From Bacteroidota bacterium (GTDB taxonomy: Bacteria > Bacteroidota > Ignavibacteria > SZUA-365), in assembly GCA_014860565.1 (NCBI GenBank), contig JACZJN010000155.1:1-57517 (forward strand): a stretch of DNA of 57,517 nucleotides, written 5' to 3'. Both the position numbers and the translations under genes were made by a program. How positions within the stretch are numbered: the first letter of the stretch is position 1; each line of letters opens with the position of its first letter. The notes below the pieces were generated by a model. The model worked only from the letters and a program-made list of their open reading frames with translations, was not told the origin of the DNA and searched no databases. Below are positions 7,495 to 16,062 of this stretch, one piece after another.

Positions 7495-8682
7495 GTGAGT
7501 GCGAAAACCTGTTTTGCATGCGTGAGATGTAATGTAATGACGGACAATAGAGAGATATACAAAAGTTGGTATTCGAAGAAGGATCTCATCCAAGTCACAA
7601 TGCACTACCATCCATTCCGAAGTGGTGGTCAGCAGCTCTATGTTGAAGAATTGCGTGGAATTACTACCGAGATGGGTTTGTTATCCTCTGTAATTCAACC
7701 AATGCGGGGTGGTGAACCTCCTGAATGGGTAGTGGAAATTGCTCCTATGAGGGGATTGCGCAAAATCAGCCCTCATGCATCGTGGTTTTGGTTTACATAT
7801 CGTTTACGCTCCAGATGGGCATGGATTGATAACGCAAGTGTGGTTGTTGTGCATTATCCGTTCCACGTTACTGGGTTGTCATCCTCCTCGCGAAAAATAA
7901 TACTGTCACACGGAGTTGATTGGCCAGAGCGACCCGTGAAGCTTGTAGACAGGTACAAGAAATGGGTTGCTGAGTATTGCAAACAGAAGGGTATGCCGAC
8001 AGTTGCGAACGATACGGATTATTTTCGTCGTATCGGCATGGATGTTCCAGTCGGGCAACCACCATACTCAATGGTGGCTCAAAACTCTTGGTACATACCG
8101 AATGCTGTCGATACAGACTTTATGAGGGATGAAAAGGGTAAACGCAAGCCGGTAGTACTGGTTCCAAGGAATATCCGTAAATCCCGTGGTATTCATCTTG
8201 CCATCGAGGCTTTCTGGCATTTTCATAAGCGGAACCCCTCATTTGAAATGTGGATTGCCGGTGGACAGACACGAGGTCTGTATTATGAACTGTGTCATGA
8301 CCTTGTTAAGGACTATTCGCTTCAGAACCATGTCCGATTCCTAGGGGAGGTCGAGCATGCTCAAATGAATAGTTTATACCAAGAAGCGATGGTGACCCTT
8401 ATTCCTACGCTGGCTTTCGAGGGAACCTCATACAGCGCCTTGGAAGCGATGGCATGCGGTTCGGCGACTCTTTCCACCAACGTTGGGGGGCTGGCCGACC
8501 TTCCTACAGAGAAAACAGACATTGAAGCCGTGGCGGTAGCGGAGCGACTCGAGGAGATGTTGGAGGGTCGTACCAATATTGTTGAACGACAGCGTGCGTT
8601 GGTCGAACGCGACTTCGACATTCGACAATGGCGAGCGGCGTGGCGACGAGTCATCGAATGGCGGATGAGTTTGCCATCCTGA
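7495..8682 (+). CDS. Glycosyltransferase family 4 (GT-B fold)
   Basis: Predicted cytoplasmic sugar transferase acting on the lipid-linked repeat unit. Seen: a GT-B layout with a C-terminal nucleotide-sugar domain starting near PVVLVPRNIRKSRGIHLAIE, and a retaining GT4-type E-x7-E motif (EGTSYSALE, E309 and E317) followed by ACGSATLSTNVGGLADL. The sugar is not predictable. The GTG at 7495 gives 395 aa; the ATG at 7537 would give 381 aa and starts nearer the first domain, so the start is uncertain. It directly follows the ISL3 right end, so its promoter may lie in or have been changed by that element. The stop is one base before the next start, implying cotranscription. Confidence 0.82.
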   Translation: MSAKTCFACVRCNVMTDNREIYKSWYSKKDLIQVTMHYHPFRSGGQQLYVEELRGITTEMGLLSSVIQPMRGGEPPEWVVEIAPMRGLRKISPHASWFWFTYRLRSRWAWIDNASVVVVHYPFHVTGLSSSSRKIILSHGVDWPERPVKLVDRYKKWVAEYCKQKGMPTVANDTDYFRRIGMDVPVGQPPYSMVAQNSWYIPNAVDTDFMRDEKGKRKPVVLVPRNIRKSRGIHLAIEAFWHFHKRNPSFEMWIAGGQTRGLYYELCHDLVKDYSLQNHVRFLGEVEHAQMNSLYQEAMVTLIPTLAFEGTSYSALEAMACGSATLSTNVGGLADLPTEKTDIEAVAVAERLEEMLEGRTNIVERQRALVERDFDIRQWRAAWRRVIEWRMSLPS

Positions 8683-8683
8683 G

Positions 8684-9457
8684 ATGGACATTTCCGTCGT
8701 CACTATAGCGCTCAATGACTGCAGCCGCATCAGCAGAACCTTGGAAGGTATTCGTAGACAATCGAGGCGCCCTGAGGAGTATTGCATCATAGACGGTGGG
8801 TCGGTTGACGGTACAATGGGCCTCATCGAAAAAAGCTTGGATATTGTTTCAACTGTTACGAGCGAAAAAGATAACGGGATATATGATGCGATGAATAAAG
8901 GGATACGGTCCACTTCAGGTATTTGTATCGGCATCGTTAACGCAGGGGATTTCTATTTCAACGGCACGTTGGAAGCGGTTGCTGGTATTATGAACGATAC
9001 TGATGCGGATATAGTACATGGCGACCAGATGGTATTTTATTCATATCGCAACTTCACGCATTTTCGGATCCAGCGACCGGATCCTGATATTGCCCAATTG
9101 GAATCAAAGCCAACAATCTTTCATCCAACGTGTTTTGTGCGTCGTTCTCTGTACGAGAGAATAGGTTTATTTGACACACGCTACCGTATTGATGCGGATT
9201 ACGAGTTCCTTCTCCGGGCAAAACGCGCCGGAGCGACATTCCAATATATTCCGAAGCTCTTGACTGGTTTTGAGGCTGGGGGTGTCAGCGGTGGCTGTCG
9301 TCGTTTCAGCGAAGGCTACCGAATATTGAAGGAGTATCGCATACCGCGGTACACTTCCAATACAATGAAACTGATAAAGTGTCTCGGTATGTCATTTGTC
9401 TCGCGTTTTATTGACATAGAGGGAAAGCTGGAGAAAAAACGATTGCTGGAATCGTAG
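8684..9457 (+). CDS. Glycosyltransferase family 2 (GT-A fold, WcaA-like)
   Basis: A 257-aa inverting glycosyltransferase of the cytoplasmic repeat-unit assembly. Seen: VVTIALNDCSRISRTLEGI at the N-terminus, YCIIDGGSVDGT at about residues 33-44, the subgroup motif SEKDNGIYDAMNKGI, then IVNAGD as the metal-binding region and FHPTCFVRRSLYERIG with DADYEFLLRAKRAG toward the acceptor side. These are typical of WcaA/WcaE-like enzymes. Donor and acceptor unknown. It begins one base after the upstream stop and is followed within two bases by the MaoC-SDR gene, so it belongs to the same transcription unit as the acyl-carrier cassette. Confidence 0.85.
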   Translation: MDISVVTIALNDCSRISRTLEGIRRQSRRPEEYCIIDGGSVDGTMGLIEKSLDIVSTVTSEKDNGIYDAMNKGIRSTSGICIGIVNAGDFYFNGTLEAVAGIMNDTDADIVHGDQMVFYSYRNFTHFRIQRPDPDIAQLESKPTIFHPTCFVRRSLYERIGLFDTRYRIDADYEFLLRAKRAGATFQYIPKLLTGFEAGGVSGGCRRFSEGYRILKEYRIPRYTSNTMKLIKCLGMSFVSRFIDIEGKLEKKRLLES

Positions 9458-9458
9458 A

Positions 9459-10649
9459 ATGAGAGCATTTATAGACATCGCGCTTGGAGAGAAAGCAACG
9501 GTGAAGCATCTTCTGACTGAAGAGGATGTTCGGCGCTTCACATCACTGACCGGTGACGACAACCGGCTGCATGTAGATCCAACATTCGCAGCAGGAACCA
9601 CCTTCTCGCGTCCGGTTGTACATGGCATGCTTGGGGCTTCCTTCATCTCGACTCTGATTGGGACCAAATTGCCAGGTGACGGAGCCCTCTGGCACAGGCA
9701 GACACTGGAATTTATACGACCGGTGTTTGTGGGCGATCGCCTTACGGTGACCGCTGTTGTGACGGCAAAACAGTCTCGGTCAAGGACGATCATCCTTGAT
9801 GTGGTCATTCGCAATCAGCGAAGACAAGTGGTCACCAAAGGCGAAGCGCATGTGCGCGTCCTGGAGCAGAACCGAAAGGCTGAGGTGTCTGCTGTTTCAT
9901 CGAATGAGGTAAAGGGGGGTGTTTTCATCGCGGGAGGCAGTGGCGGCATCGGTTCTGTAACAGCGAAACTGCTGGCCAGCCGCGAGTTTCCAGTCGCCCT
10001 GCATTACCATGGTGCCATGTCCGAAACAATGGATATCATCGATGACATTCGAAAGAAGGGCGGGACGGCGGTGTCTGTCACGGCTGACGTTCGGAGTCAG
10101 AAGGAAGTGTTGTACGCGATTACTCAGGCGGAGGCGCGTCTGGGTTCCCTGTCGTCCCTCGTGTATAGTGTGACCGGTCCACTCGAATCGCCGGAGTTTG
10201 ATGTTTTGGATTGGTCCGATTTCGAACAATCCCTCGCAATCGAAGTGCATGGCGCGTGGAATGCCGTACGGGCAATACTGCCCATATTCCGACGGAATGG
10301 AGGTGGCAGTATTGTTTTTATCTCCAGCCAGGTCGTAGATGCTCCCAATGCCGACTGGATGCCATACATCACGGCGAAAGCTGCATTGGAGGGTTTCGCA
10401 CGTTCCCTTGCTCTCGCACTTGCGCCTGACCATATTCGTGTCAACATAGTCGCGCCAGGGATGACGGATACGGCGCTGATCGCCGGTCTCCCGTCCATCG
10501 CACGTACACGCGTGCAGTCCACAGCACCGCTTCGGCGCCTCGCCGACGCCCGAGATGTCGCAGGGGCAATCGCCTTTCTGCTTTCTGATGACGCAGCATA
10601 CTGCACTGGCGAAACCATCCGTGTCAATGGTGGGCAGGTCATGCGATGA
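9459..10649 (+). CDS. MaoC-like hydratase fused to FabG-like short-chain reductase
   Basis: A single 396-aa protein combining two fatty-acid-type activities. Residues ~1-140 form a MaoC/PhaJ hot-dog domain (TGDDNRLHVD with D33/D34 and H38, then VVHGMLGASFIS), a family that hydrates enoyl or dehydrates hydroxyacyl thioesters. Residues ~155-394 form an SDR: GGSGGIG at 159-165, the FISSQVV Ser, Y303-x3-K307 (YITAK) and NVVAPGMTDT-like INIVAPGMTDT region (here NIVAPGMTDT), as in 3-oxoacyl-ACP reductases. Together they would interconvert 3-oxo, 3-hydroxy and enoyl groups on a carrier. Two ACP genes lie downstream, but no ketosynthase is in the window. It overlaps the FkbH-like gene by ATGA. Domain calls are firm; the substrate is inferred. 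Confidence 0.85.
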   Translation: MRAFIDIALGEKATVKHLLTEEDVRRFTSLTGDDNRLHVDPTFAAGTTFSRPVVHGMLGASFISTLIGTKLPGDGALWHRQTLEFIRPVFVGDRLTVTAVVTAKQSRSRTIILDVVIRNQRRQVVTKGEAHVRVLEQNRKAEVSAVSSNEVKGGVFIAGGSGGIGSVTAKLLASREFPVALHYHGAMSETMDIIDDIRKKGGTAVSVTADVRSQKEVLYAITQAEARLGSLSSLVYSVTGPLESPEFDVLDWSDFEQSLAIEVHGAWNAVRAILPIFRRNGGGSIVFISSQVVDAPNADWMPYITAKAALEGFARSLALALAPDHIRVNIVAPGMTDTALIAGLPSIARTRVQSTAPLRRLADARDVAGAIAFLLSDDAAYCTGETIRVNGGQVMR

Positions 10650-12415
10650 AGGATATCAAATTCGCCGATATCATCGCTGCGAACCGTGAAATGAAGAGCC
10701 GACAGAAAGGTGAACCTCTACGCATCGCTGTACTTTCCAATGTCACAGCGCAGCCACTAAAGGAGATCCTGGAATACGCACTTCGGTCTGATGGGTTCGC
10801 AGTGGAGGTGCGTCTGGGTGATTACGATCAGATTATTCAGGAGAGCTGGAAAATAGAAGAGTCGGTGGTTGTTGTCCTCTGGGAGGCAGCGAACCTTGTT
10901 GATGGGCTGCCATATCTGATCGAGGAGATGCATGCCGAGGAGAAGACGGCCTTATTGACACGCATCGGTTCGGAGCTTCGCACCGTCGCGGACAACTTGG
11001 CCGAAATTCCCCTTGTTCTCTGGGCAACGCTTTCGTCATTGCCTTTCACTGCCGACATTGCCGAGGCTACCGCATTCGATGTGTTCGCTGATGAATGCAA
11101 CGCAGAACTGCGCGCCACATCTCGGCCCAACATGCGCTTGGTGGACCTGGCAAAGATTTACGCATCCGTATCGCTTGAATCCGCCATTGATTGGAGGGGA
11201 TGGTATACTTCGCGATCATTGTACTCCGTGGCGTTTTATAAGGCCTTCGCGATACATGTGAAACCGTGGCTGTACTCTCTGCAAGGACAGACGTCAAAAG
11301 TTCTCCTCATGGATTGCGATAATACACTCTGGGGTGGTATCCTCGGGGAGGAAGGTGAGGAGAATATCAAGCTCGATCGTAATCAGTACCCTGGGAACGT
11401 CTTCACTGAAATCCAGCACAGGGCCCGGTGGCTCGGCCATCGTGGTGTCTTGCTCGGTCTGTGTAGTAAGAACAATGCCGATGACGTGGATGCAGTCCTG
11501 CGGGATCATCGGGACATGGTGTTGCGCGACGAAGACTTCACCGTCAAACGCGTCTCATGGGATGCCAAAACGGAGAGTATCGTCTCCATCGCCAGCGATT
11601 TGAACCTCGGGATTGATTCGATGGTGTTTCTCGATGACTCCGCCTTCGAAATCGGCCTGGTACAGGAGCAACTGCCCGAGGTAACAGTGTACAGAGTTCC
11701 TGAACAGCTTTATCGTTACCCGTCCCTTTTCCGGGCGATCGAAACTCGCTTCATCCAGCTCTCCCGCAGCGATGAGGATCTTGCACGCGCGAGACAGTAT
11801 CGGGAGGAACAGAACAGGACTGTCGAACGCACCCGACACCCGGATCTGGAAAGTTATCTTCAGGGCTTGGGCCTTTCACTCGATGTCTCCTTGAATGACC
11901 GGTTGTTGGTGCCACGTATAGCACAGATGACGCAGAAAACGAACCAGTTCAACCTCACGACCCACCGGTACACGGAGCCGGAGATCGCGCGATTCGTCGA
12001 GTCCGCTGACGCGGATGTAATCGCGCTTCAGGTTCAGGACAGGTTTGGTGACAGCGGCATCTCCGGAGTCGTCAACCTACGCTACTCCGGCAATATCTGC
12101 GAGATCGATACAATGTTGCTCAGTTGCCGTGTGCTGGGTAGGAGTATCGAATTTGTCTTCATGGACGTCGTATGTGCCGCTGCCGCCGCGCGTAATGTTC
12201 ACATCCTTCGTGGTATGTACTTGCCCACAAAGAAAAATGGGCAGGTTGCGGAGTATTTTGACCGATGCGGATTCGCTCGTGACAGCGTGTCCGAAGGCGG
12301 TGACGTCTCCTATTCCATGAAACTCGCCGATTACAAACCCTTCGACATCCCTTATATCAAGGTACAGTATGCATCAACGGATCCGCCTGGTGTTTTCCAA
12401 GGTTTTTGGCATTGA
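10646..12415 (+). CDS. FkbH-like HAD-IIIC protein with C-terminal GNAT-like domain
   Basis: In characterised relatives, FkbH proteins capture a glyceryl unit from 1,3-bisphosphoglycerate, dephosphorylate it and load it on an acyl carrier protein. Seen: an N-terminal FkbH-specific region (~1-215), the HAD nucleophile motif MDCDNTLWGG with D223, D225 and T227, the later motif FLDDSAFEIGLV, and a C-terminal region (~400-560) with FGDSGISGVVNL and CRVLGRSIEFVFMD, typical of the GNAT-like tail. At 589 aa it is the normal size. Its last 47 bases overlap the start of an ACP gene, its likely partner. Not every FkbH relative makes glyceryl-ACP, so the product could be another acyl unit. Confidence 0.85.
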   Translation: MKDIKFADIIAANREMKSRQKGEPLRIAVLSNVTAQPLKEILEYALRSDGFAVEVRLGDYDQIIQESWKIEESVVVVLWEAANLVDGLPYLIEEMHAEEKTALLTRIGSELRTVADNLAEIPLVLWATLSSLPFTADIAEATAFDVFADECNAELRATSRPNMRLVDLAKIYASVSLESAIDWRGWYTSRSLYSVAFYKAFAIHVKPWLYSLQGQTSKVLLMDCDNTLWGGILGEEGEENIKLDRNQYPGNVFTEIQHRARWLGHRGVLLGLCSKNNADDVDAVLRDHRDMVLRDEDFTVKRVSWDAKTESIVSIASDLNLGIDSMVFLDDSAFEIGLVQEQLPEVTVYRVPEQLYRYPSLFRAIETRFIQLSRSDEDLARARQYREEQNRTVERTRHPDLESYLQGLGLSLDVSLNDRLLVPRIAQMTQKTNQFNLTTHRYTEPEIARFVESADADVIALQVQDRFGDSGISGVVNLRYSGNICEIDTMLLSCRVLGRSIEFVFMDVVCAAAAARNVHILRGMYLPTKKNGQVAEYFDRCGFARDSVSEGGDVSYSMKLADYKPFDIPYIKVQYASTDPPGVFQGFWH

Positions 12416-12602
12416 CGAACAGTTGATACCTGACGGGAGTTCTCCGGACACAATTCAAGGCTGGGACAGCCTGAAGCATCTCAATCTCGTCACCGCACTT
12501 GAAGAGGAGTTCGACGTCGAGTTCACGGACACGGAAGTGGTGGAATGCACGAGTCCGGCAATGGCAAAGGAAATCCTCAAACTGAAAGGTGTAGGCGGTT
12601 GA
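12369..12602 (+). CDS. Acyl carrier protein (first of two)
   Basis: A 77-aa carrier. The phosphopantetheine site is GWDSLKHL with the attachment Ser at residue 34, followed by LEEEFDVEFTDTE as in ACP helix III. The ATG lies inside the 3' end of the FkbH-like gene (47-base overlap, different frame), with AAGG eight bases upstream. This suggests translational coupling and a functional FkbH-ACP pair. The stop TGA overlaps a TTG start of the next gene. It is shorter than fatty-acid AcpP proteins and more like the carriers of polyketide or surface-glycan acylation clusters. Confidence 0.88.
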   Translation: MHQRIRLVFSKVFGIDEQLIPDGSSPDTIQGWDSLKHLNLVTALEEEFDVEFTDTEVVECTSPAMAKEILKLKGVGG

Positions 12603-13735
12603 TCACGGAAGTGCTTCAGTCGTACTGGTCCGCTATGGGGAAGTATGGCGAAATGCCTCGCGTCGTTGTCGCTTTTATTCCCGAGCTGGAAAGTGCTCTG
12701 ACTCCAGAGCACCTGCCTCCCCAGACAACAATTCTTTCCCTCGCCGAAAACACTACCGATTCAAATGAGAGTGGTTGTGTTGGCTGGATGTATGGGACCG
12801 TTCAGCTTGAGGGTGACCCGCTATGGGTGGCCAGAGGCTCCGTCGCAGATCGGTTACTCAACTCAAATACAATCACAGGTTTTGACGCCTCCTCCCCGCT
12901 GGGGATTGCCGCCTCCGAGGGCGGGATAGCCATAATTCAGGGAGAACGAGGCTGGGAAATGCTTGTCCGTTGGATCGAGGAAGCCGCCGCTGTGCCGTAC
13001 CGCCACTGGCGGAAATACGAAATGGTGGGTACGGACGGGGGGCGGCGAACCGTGTCATTCCGTTATATCCTGAATGATGGCATGCGGATCGATACATCCC
13101 CTGATCGACTGCTCGGAATTCAAGGCCTTCCGATATGGAGAGACGCGTCCTCCGGTTCGGATGTGTATGTCATCCTTCTTGATGCTTTCCGTAACGCCCT
13201 CACCGATTACCTACAGGCCCATCCACATCATTTTATTATCGATAGGGATCTTACGGATTTGACGCAACGCAGTCCGGTAATCCGTCTCGATCATATAGGG
13301 GTCGTGTCGAAGTATGAGGATCAGATTCGGAAACTCCTGCCGCTGCTCGGGGGCCGGCTCGCCTATCAAGGGCCCGTCGACGCAATCGGGGTCTTGTGCG
13401 AATACCATGCGCTCGCGAACGTCGACATCGAGATCGTTTCGCCCATGCAGGAAGATAGCATCGTCAGTGCGCAACGGACGAAACTCCCATTTCATCCTCT
13501 GCATCATCTCGCATTCGAGGTCGAAGGCCTTGAGGCCGGAGTAGAGTATTTCCGAGCGCATGGGTATCATCCCATTGACGGGAAGGTGTTGCTTGCCCCG
13601 AAACCATACCATCGTGTCGTGTTTCTGTCCCCCATGCAGACGAGAGGACTCCTGATCGAACTGGTGGCAGACGAGGGACGATCGTTCGATGTGTATGGCG
13701 GCACGCTTCCACACGCGGAGGGAACGGCGGCATGA
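12599..13735 (+). CDS. VOC-superfamily protein with an uncharacterised N-terminal domain
   Basis: The C-terminal ~120 residues are a vicinal-oxygen-chelate (glyoxalase/methylmalonyl-CoA epimerase-like) domain: RLDHIGVV with H232, VDIEIVSPM, HPLHHLAFEVEG and GLLIELV give the order of metal ligands expected in methylmalonyl-CoA epimerases. The first ~225 residues match no family I recognise. I chose TTG 12599 because it overlaps the ACP stop (TTGA) behind AAAGGTGTAGGCGG; an ATG at 12545 would overlap the ACP gene by 58 bases. The setting among ACP and adenylation genes suggests action on a carrier- or CoA-bound acyl group, for example epimerisation or an oxygen-chelate rearrangement. Function otherwise unknown. 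Confidence 0.75.
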   Translation: MITEVLQSYWSAMGKYGEMPRVVVAFIPELESALTPEHLPPQTTILSLAENTTDSNESGCVGWMYGTVQLEGDPLWVARGSVADRLLNSNTITGFDASSPLGIAASEGGIAIIQGERGWEMLVRWIEEAAAVPYRHWRKYEMVGTDGGRRTVSFRYILNDGMRIDTSPDRLLGIQGLPIWRDASSGSDVYVILLDAFRNALTDYLQAHPHHFIIDRDLTDLTQRSPVIRLDHIGVVSKYEDQIRKLLPLLGGRLAYQGPVDAIGVLCEYHALANVDIEIVSPMQEDSIVSAQRTKLPFHPLHHLAFEVEGLEAGVEYFRAHGYHPIDGKVLLAPKPYHRVVFLSPMQTRGLLIELVADEGRSFDVYGGTLPHAEGTAA

Positions 13736-15306
13736 GGAATGTGCTTGAACGCATCGTTCAGACCGTGGAGCAACATGGTCTGCGCCCTGCGCTGGAGGTC
13801 GGTGACGCCCAATGGACCTACCGGGAGCTCTGGAATGCCGCAGCCACGGTGGCAAAAACGGTGCGTGAAGCCGACCTGGCTGCGGACGTACCGGTTACCC
13901 TTTTTAGTGCGAGGCAGATGGAGACATATGCCGCGCTGCTCGGCACCTTGATTTCCGGGCATCCGTACTTGCCGGTGAATCTCAAGTTTCCGGCGGGTCG
14001 CGTTGCCCGCATTGTGGATACGGCGGAATCCAGTATTTATGTTGTGAGCAGGGAGTTCGTGTCACTGTTTCGCGTGTTCATGGATGGGCACAATGGAGAA
14101 GTGTACGTCATTACTTTCGAGCAATCCGTCGCTGACGAGGTAAGGCAGCTTGAAAACGTCACAGTCACAGTACTGGATCTCACACCCGTAACAAAACAGG
14201 ATGCGTCACTGCTACTGCCGGTGGATTTCTCGCGTTTCGTTTATATTCTGTTCACCTCCGGTACGACGGGCGAACCGAAAGGCATCCCGATCAGTCATGG
14301 TAACCTCAACGCCTATCTCGATCATATCCTGACGAGCTACGACATCAAACCCGAGGACCGCTGCTCACAGGCCTTCGACATCACTTTCGATCCGAGCGTG
14401 CACGACATCTTTGTCACATGGTCGGCCGGTGCATGCCTTTGCCCTCTCTCGCAGGCCGACCTGCTCTTGCCGAACCGTTTTATTACATCCAGGCGACTCA
14501 CTGTGTGGTACTCCGTACCCTCAATCGCCCTGCGAATGAAACAGGTGCGAATGTTAAAGGAGGGTGCCTTTCCACTGCTCCGCTACAGTATTTTTTCGGG
14601 TGAAGCGCTGCCGGCGCATGTCGCCGAGTCGTGGCAGGCAGCCGCGCCGTCGTCAATTGTGGTGAACTACTATGGCCCCACGGAAGTGACGATCAATGTG
14701 ACGGAGCATTGCTGGGATCCGCAAAAAAGTCCATCAATCGTCCGCAATGGCGTGGTACCGATAGGGACGGTGTTCCCGAACTCCTTCTATCGCGTAGTCG
14801 CGTCATCCGGTGACGCTTGCCCACCCGGGATCGAAGGCGAGCTGTTGGTTGGAGGTCCGCAGGTCTCTGAGGGGTACCTGCGAGATCCCGAGCGGAGCGA
14901 ATTACAATTCGTGCTCCACTCTGGTGACAGTCAGGTAAGATGGTACAGGACAGGCGACCGTGTGATTGAACTAGTGGACGGGACGCTTTTATTTCTCGGT
15001 CGTGTTGATCACCAGGTGCAAATCCGGGGCTACCGCGTGGAACCGGCGGAAGTGGAAGAGGTTCTGCGTCTGAACCGCAATGTAGTGGAAGCCGTTGTGC
15101 TGCCGCTCGTAGATGAGGGCGGTCTGGCTGTTGGGCTGCGCGCGTGGGTGATTGCGGGTGGAGATACCAGGACTGCGGACCTGCTGCGCGAATGCAAGAA
15201 TAAGCTTCCGGTATACATGGTACCCGACAGAGTCGTTTTGGTACCATCTTTCCCTCTCACGGTAAACGGTAAAATCGACAGAACAAAATTATATGGAGTA
15301 GGATAA
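13732..15306 (+). CDS. Stand-alone adenylation enzyme (NRPS A-domain / D-alanine ligase-like)
   Basis: An AMP-forming ligase of 524 aa expected to activate an amino or carboxylic acid and load it on a carrier protein. Seen in order: YILFTSGTTGEPKGIP (ATP-binding A3, from residue ~172), FDITFDPSVHDIF (A4 region), NYYGPTEVTINVT (A5), YRTGDRV (A7), GRVDHQVQIRGYRVEPAEVE (A8) and the terminal VNGKIDRTK with the catalytic Lys (A10). It has no condensation or thioesterase domain. It overlaps the VOC gene by ATGA and is followed after four bases by a second ACP, its probable partner. The presence of an Asp in the A4 region favours an amino acid, but the substrate is not determined. Confidence 0.88.
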   Translation: MRNVLERIVQTVEQHGLRPALEVGDAQWTYRELWNAAATVAKTVREADLAADVPVTLFSARQMETYAALLGTLISGHPYLPVNLKFPAGRVARIVDTAESSIYVVSREFVSLFRVFMDGHNGEVYVITFEQSVADEVRQLENVTVTVLDLTPVTKQDASLLLPVDFSRFVYILFTSGTTGEPKGIPISHGNLNAYLDHILTSYDIKPEDRCSQAFDITFDPSVHDIFVTWSAGACLCPLSQADLLLPNRFITSRRLTVWYSVPSIALRMKQVRMLKEGAFPLLRYSIFSGEALPAHVAESWQAAAPSSIVVNYYGPTEVTINVTEHCWDPQKSPSIVRNGVVPIGTVFPNSFYRVVASSGDACPPGIEGELLVGGPQVSEGYLRDPERSELQFVLHSGDSQVRWYRTGDRVIELVDGTLLFLGRVDHQVQIRGYRVEPAEVEEVLRLNRNVVEAVVLPLVDEGGLAVGLRAWVIAGGDTRTADLLRECKNKLPVYMVPDRVVLVPSFPLTVNGKIDRTKLYGVG

Positions 15307-15310
15307 CAGC

Positions 15311-15571
15311 ATGAAGGAAACCATTCGCGTGTTCATCCAGGAAAGACTGGTGGAGAAGGCGTCGATGCTGGATATGGAGGCACCGGAAATGAATGACGAT
15401 CTTCCGCTCACGGGCATCGGTCTGCTCGATTCGATGGATTTCTTCGGGTTGATCACGGATGTCGAGGAGAGATTTGGAATAGAGATAGACTTTACAGAGA
15501 AGGAACCTGCGGAATTCTCCACGCTAGGTGGATTTGTGATCTGTGCTGTGGAGGCGCTGGAGCGGCGATGA
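15311..15571 (+). CDS. Acyl/peptidyl carrier protein (second)
   Basis: An 86-aa carrier with LLDSMDFFGLI around the attachment Ser 41 and an acidic helix (VEERFGIEIDFTEKE). It is only weakly similar to the first ACP in this cassette, so the two probably serve different loading enzymes: this one the adenylation enzyme directly upstream, the other the FkbH-like protein. Its stop overlaps the start of the GNAT gene (ATGA). Confidence 0.87.
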   Translation: MKETIRVFIQERLVEKASMLDMEAPEMNDDLPLTGIGLLDSMDFFGLITDVEERFGIEIDFTEKEPAEFSTLGGFVICAVEALERR

Positions 15572-16062
15572 GTATTGCCGTCGCCTTCCTGGACAGGGAC
15601 GATCCCCGATTCGATCAGCTCGCCCCGCTGTTTCGGAAATATTATGAGAGCATGGGAGACAAAGGACTTATGCTCCCCCTCGTCGAGAACGGCGAGCAAC
15701 TCTGGCTGGAAAGTCTGCGAAAAAGTCTCGGCCGGTTCTATCAGCTTGTGGCAGCAATAGATGGCAACACGATCGTCGGTTTCGTGTTCGGCTACGTTCG
15801 CATCACACAGCCATATCTCGGTTCTTTAAAGGTGGGTTTCTGGGACGGCCTGTACCTCGAAGCAGAATACAGGAAGGGCTCTACTGTACTGAGGATGATC
15901 CGTCTTCTTGAAGGATGGTTCAAAGATCAGAGAGTGCATTCATGCGAATTGCAGGTACTCGTGGGAAACGAGCATACCTGGCGGTTGTGGGAGGGACTGG
16001 GCTACAAGAGCGAACTGTACCAGATGAGAAGAATCTTTCCGAACAGGGCAGGCAATGCATAA
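15568..16062 (+). CDS. GNAT-family N-acyltransferase
   Basis: A 164-aa GCN5-related acyltransferase. Seen: the beta4-beta5 region VGFVFGYVRITQP, GLYLEAEYRKGSTVLRMIRLLEGW as the acyl-donor loop and helix, and CELQVLVGNEHTWRLWEGLGYKSE, where N-x-x-A/T-W-x-LWExLGY is a classic GNAT C-terminal motif. As the last enzyme directly behind the second carrier, it is a good candidate for moving the carrier-bound acyl group onto an amino sugar, although acetyl-CoA use is equally compatible. It overlaps the next gene by eight bases. Confidence 0.82.
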   Translation: MSIAVAFLDRDDPRFDQLAPLFRKYYESMGDKGLMLPLVENGEQLWLESLRKSLGRFYQLVAAIDGNTIVGFVFGYVRITQPYLGSLKVGFWDGLYLEAEYRKGSTVLRMIRLLEGWFKDQRVHSCELQVLVGNEHTWRLWEGLGYKSELYQMRRIFPNRAGNA

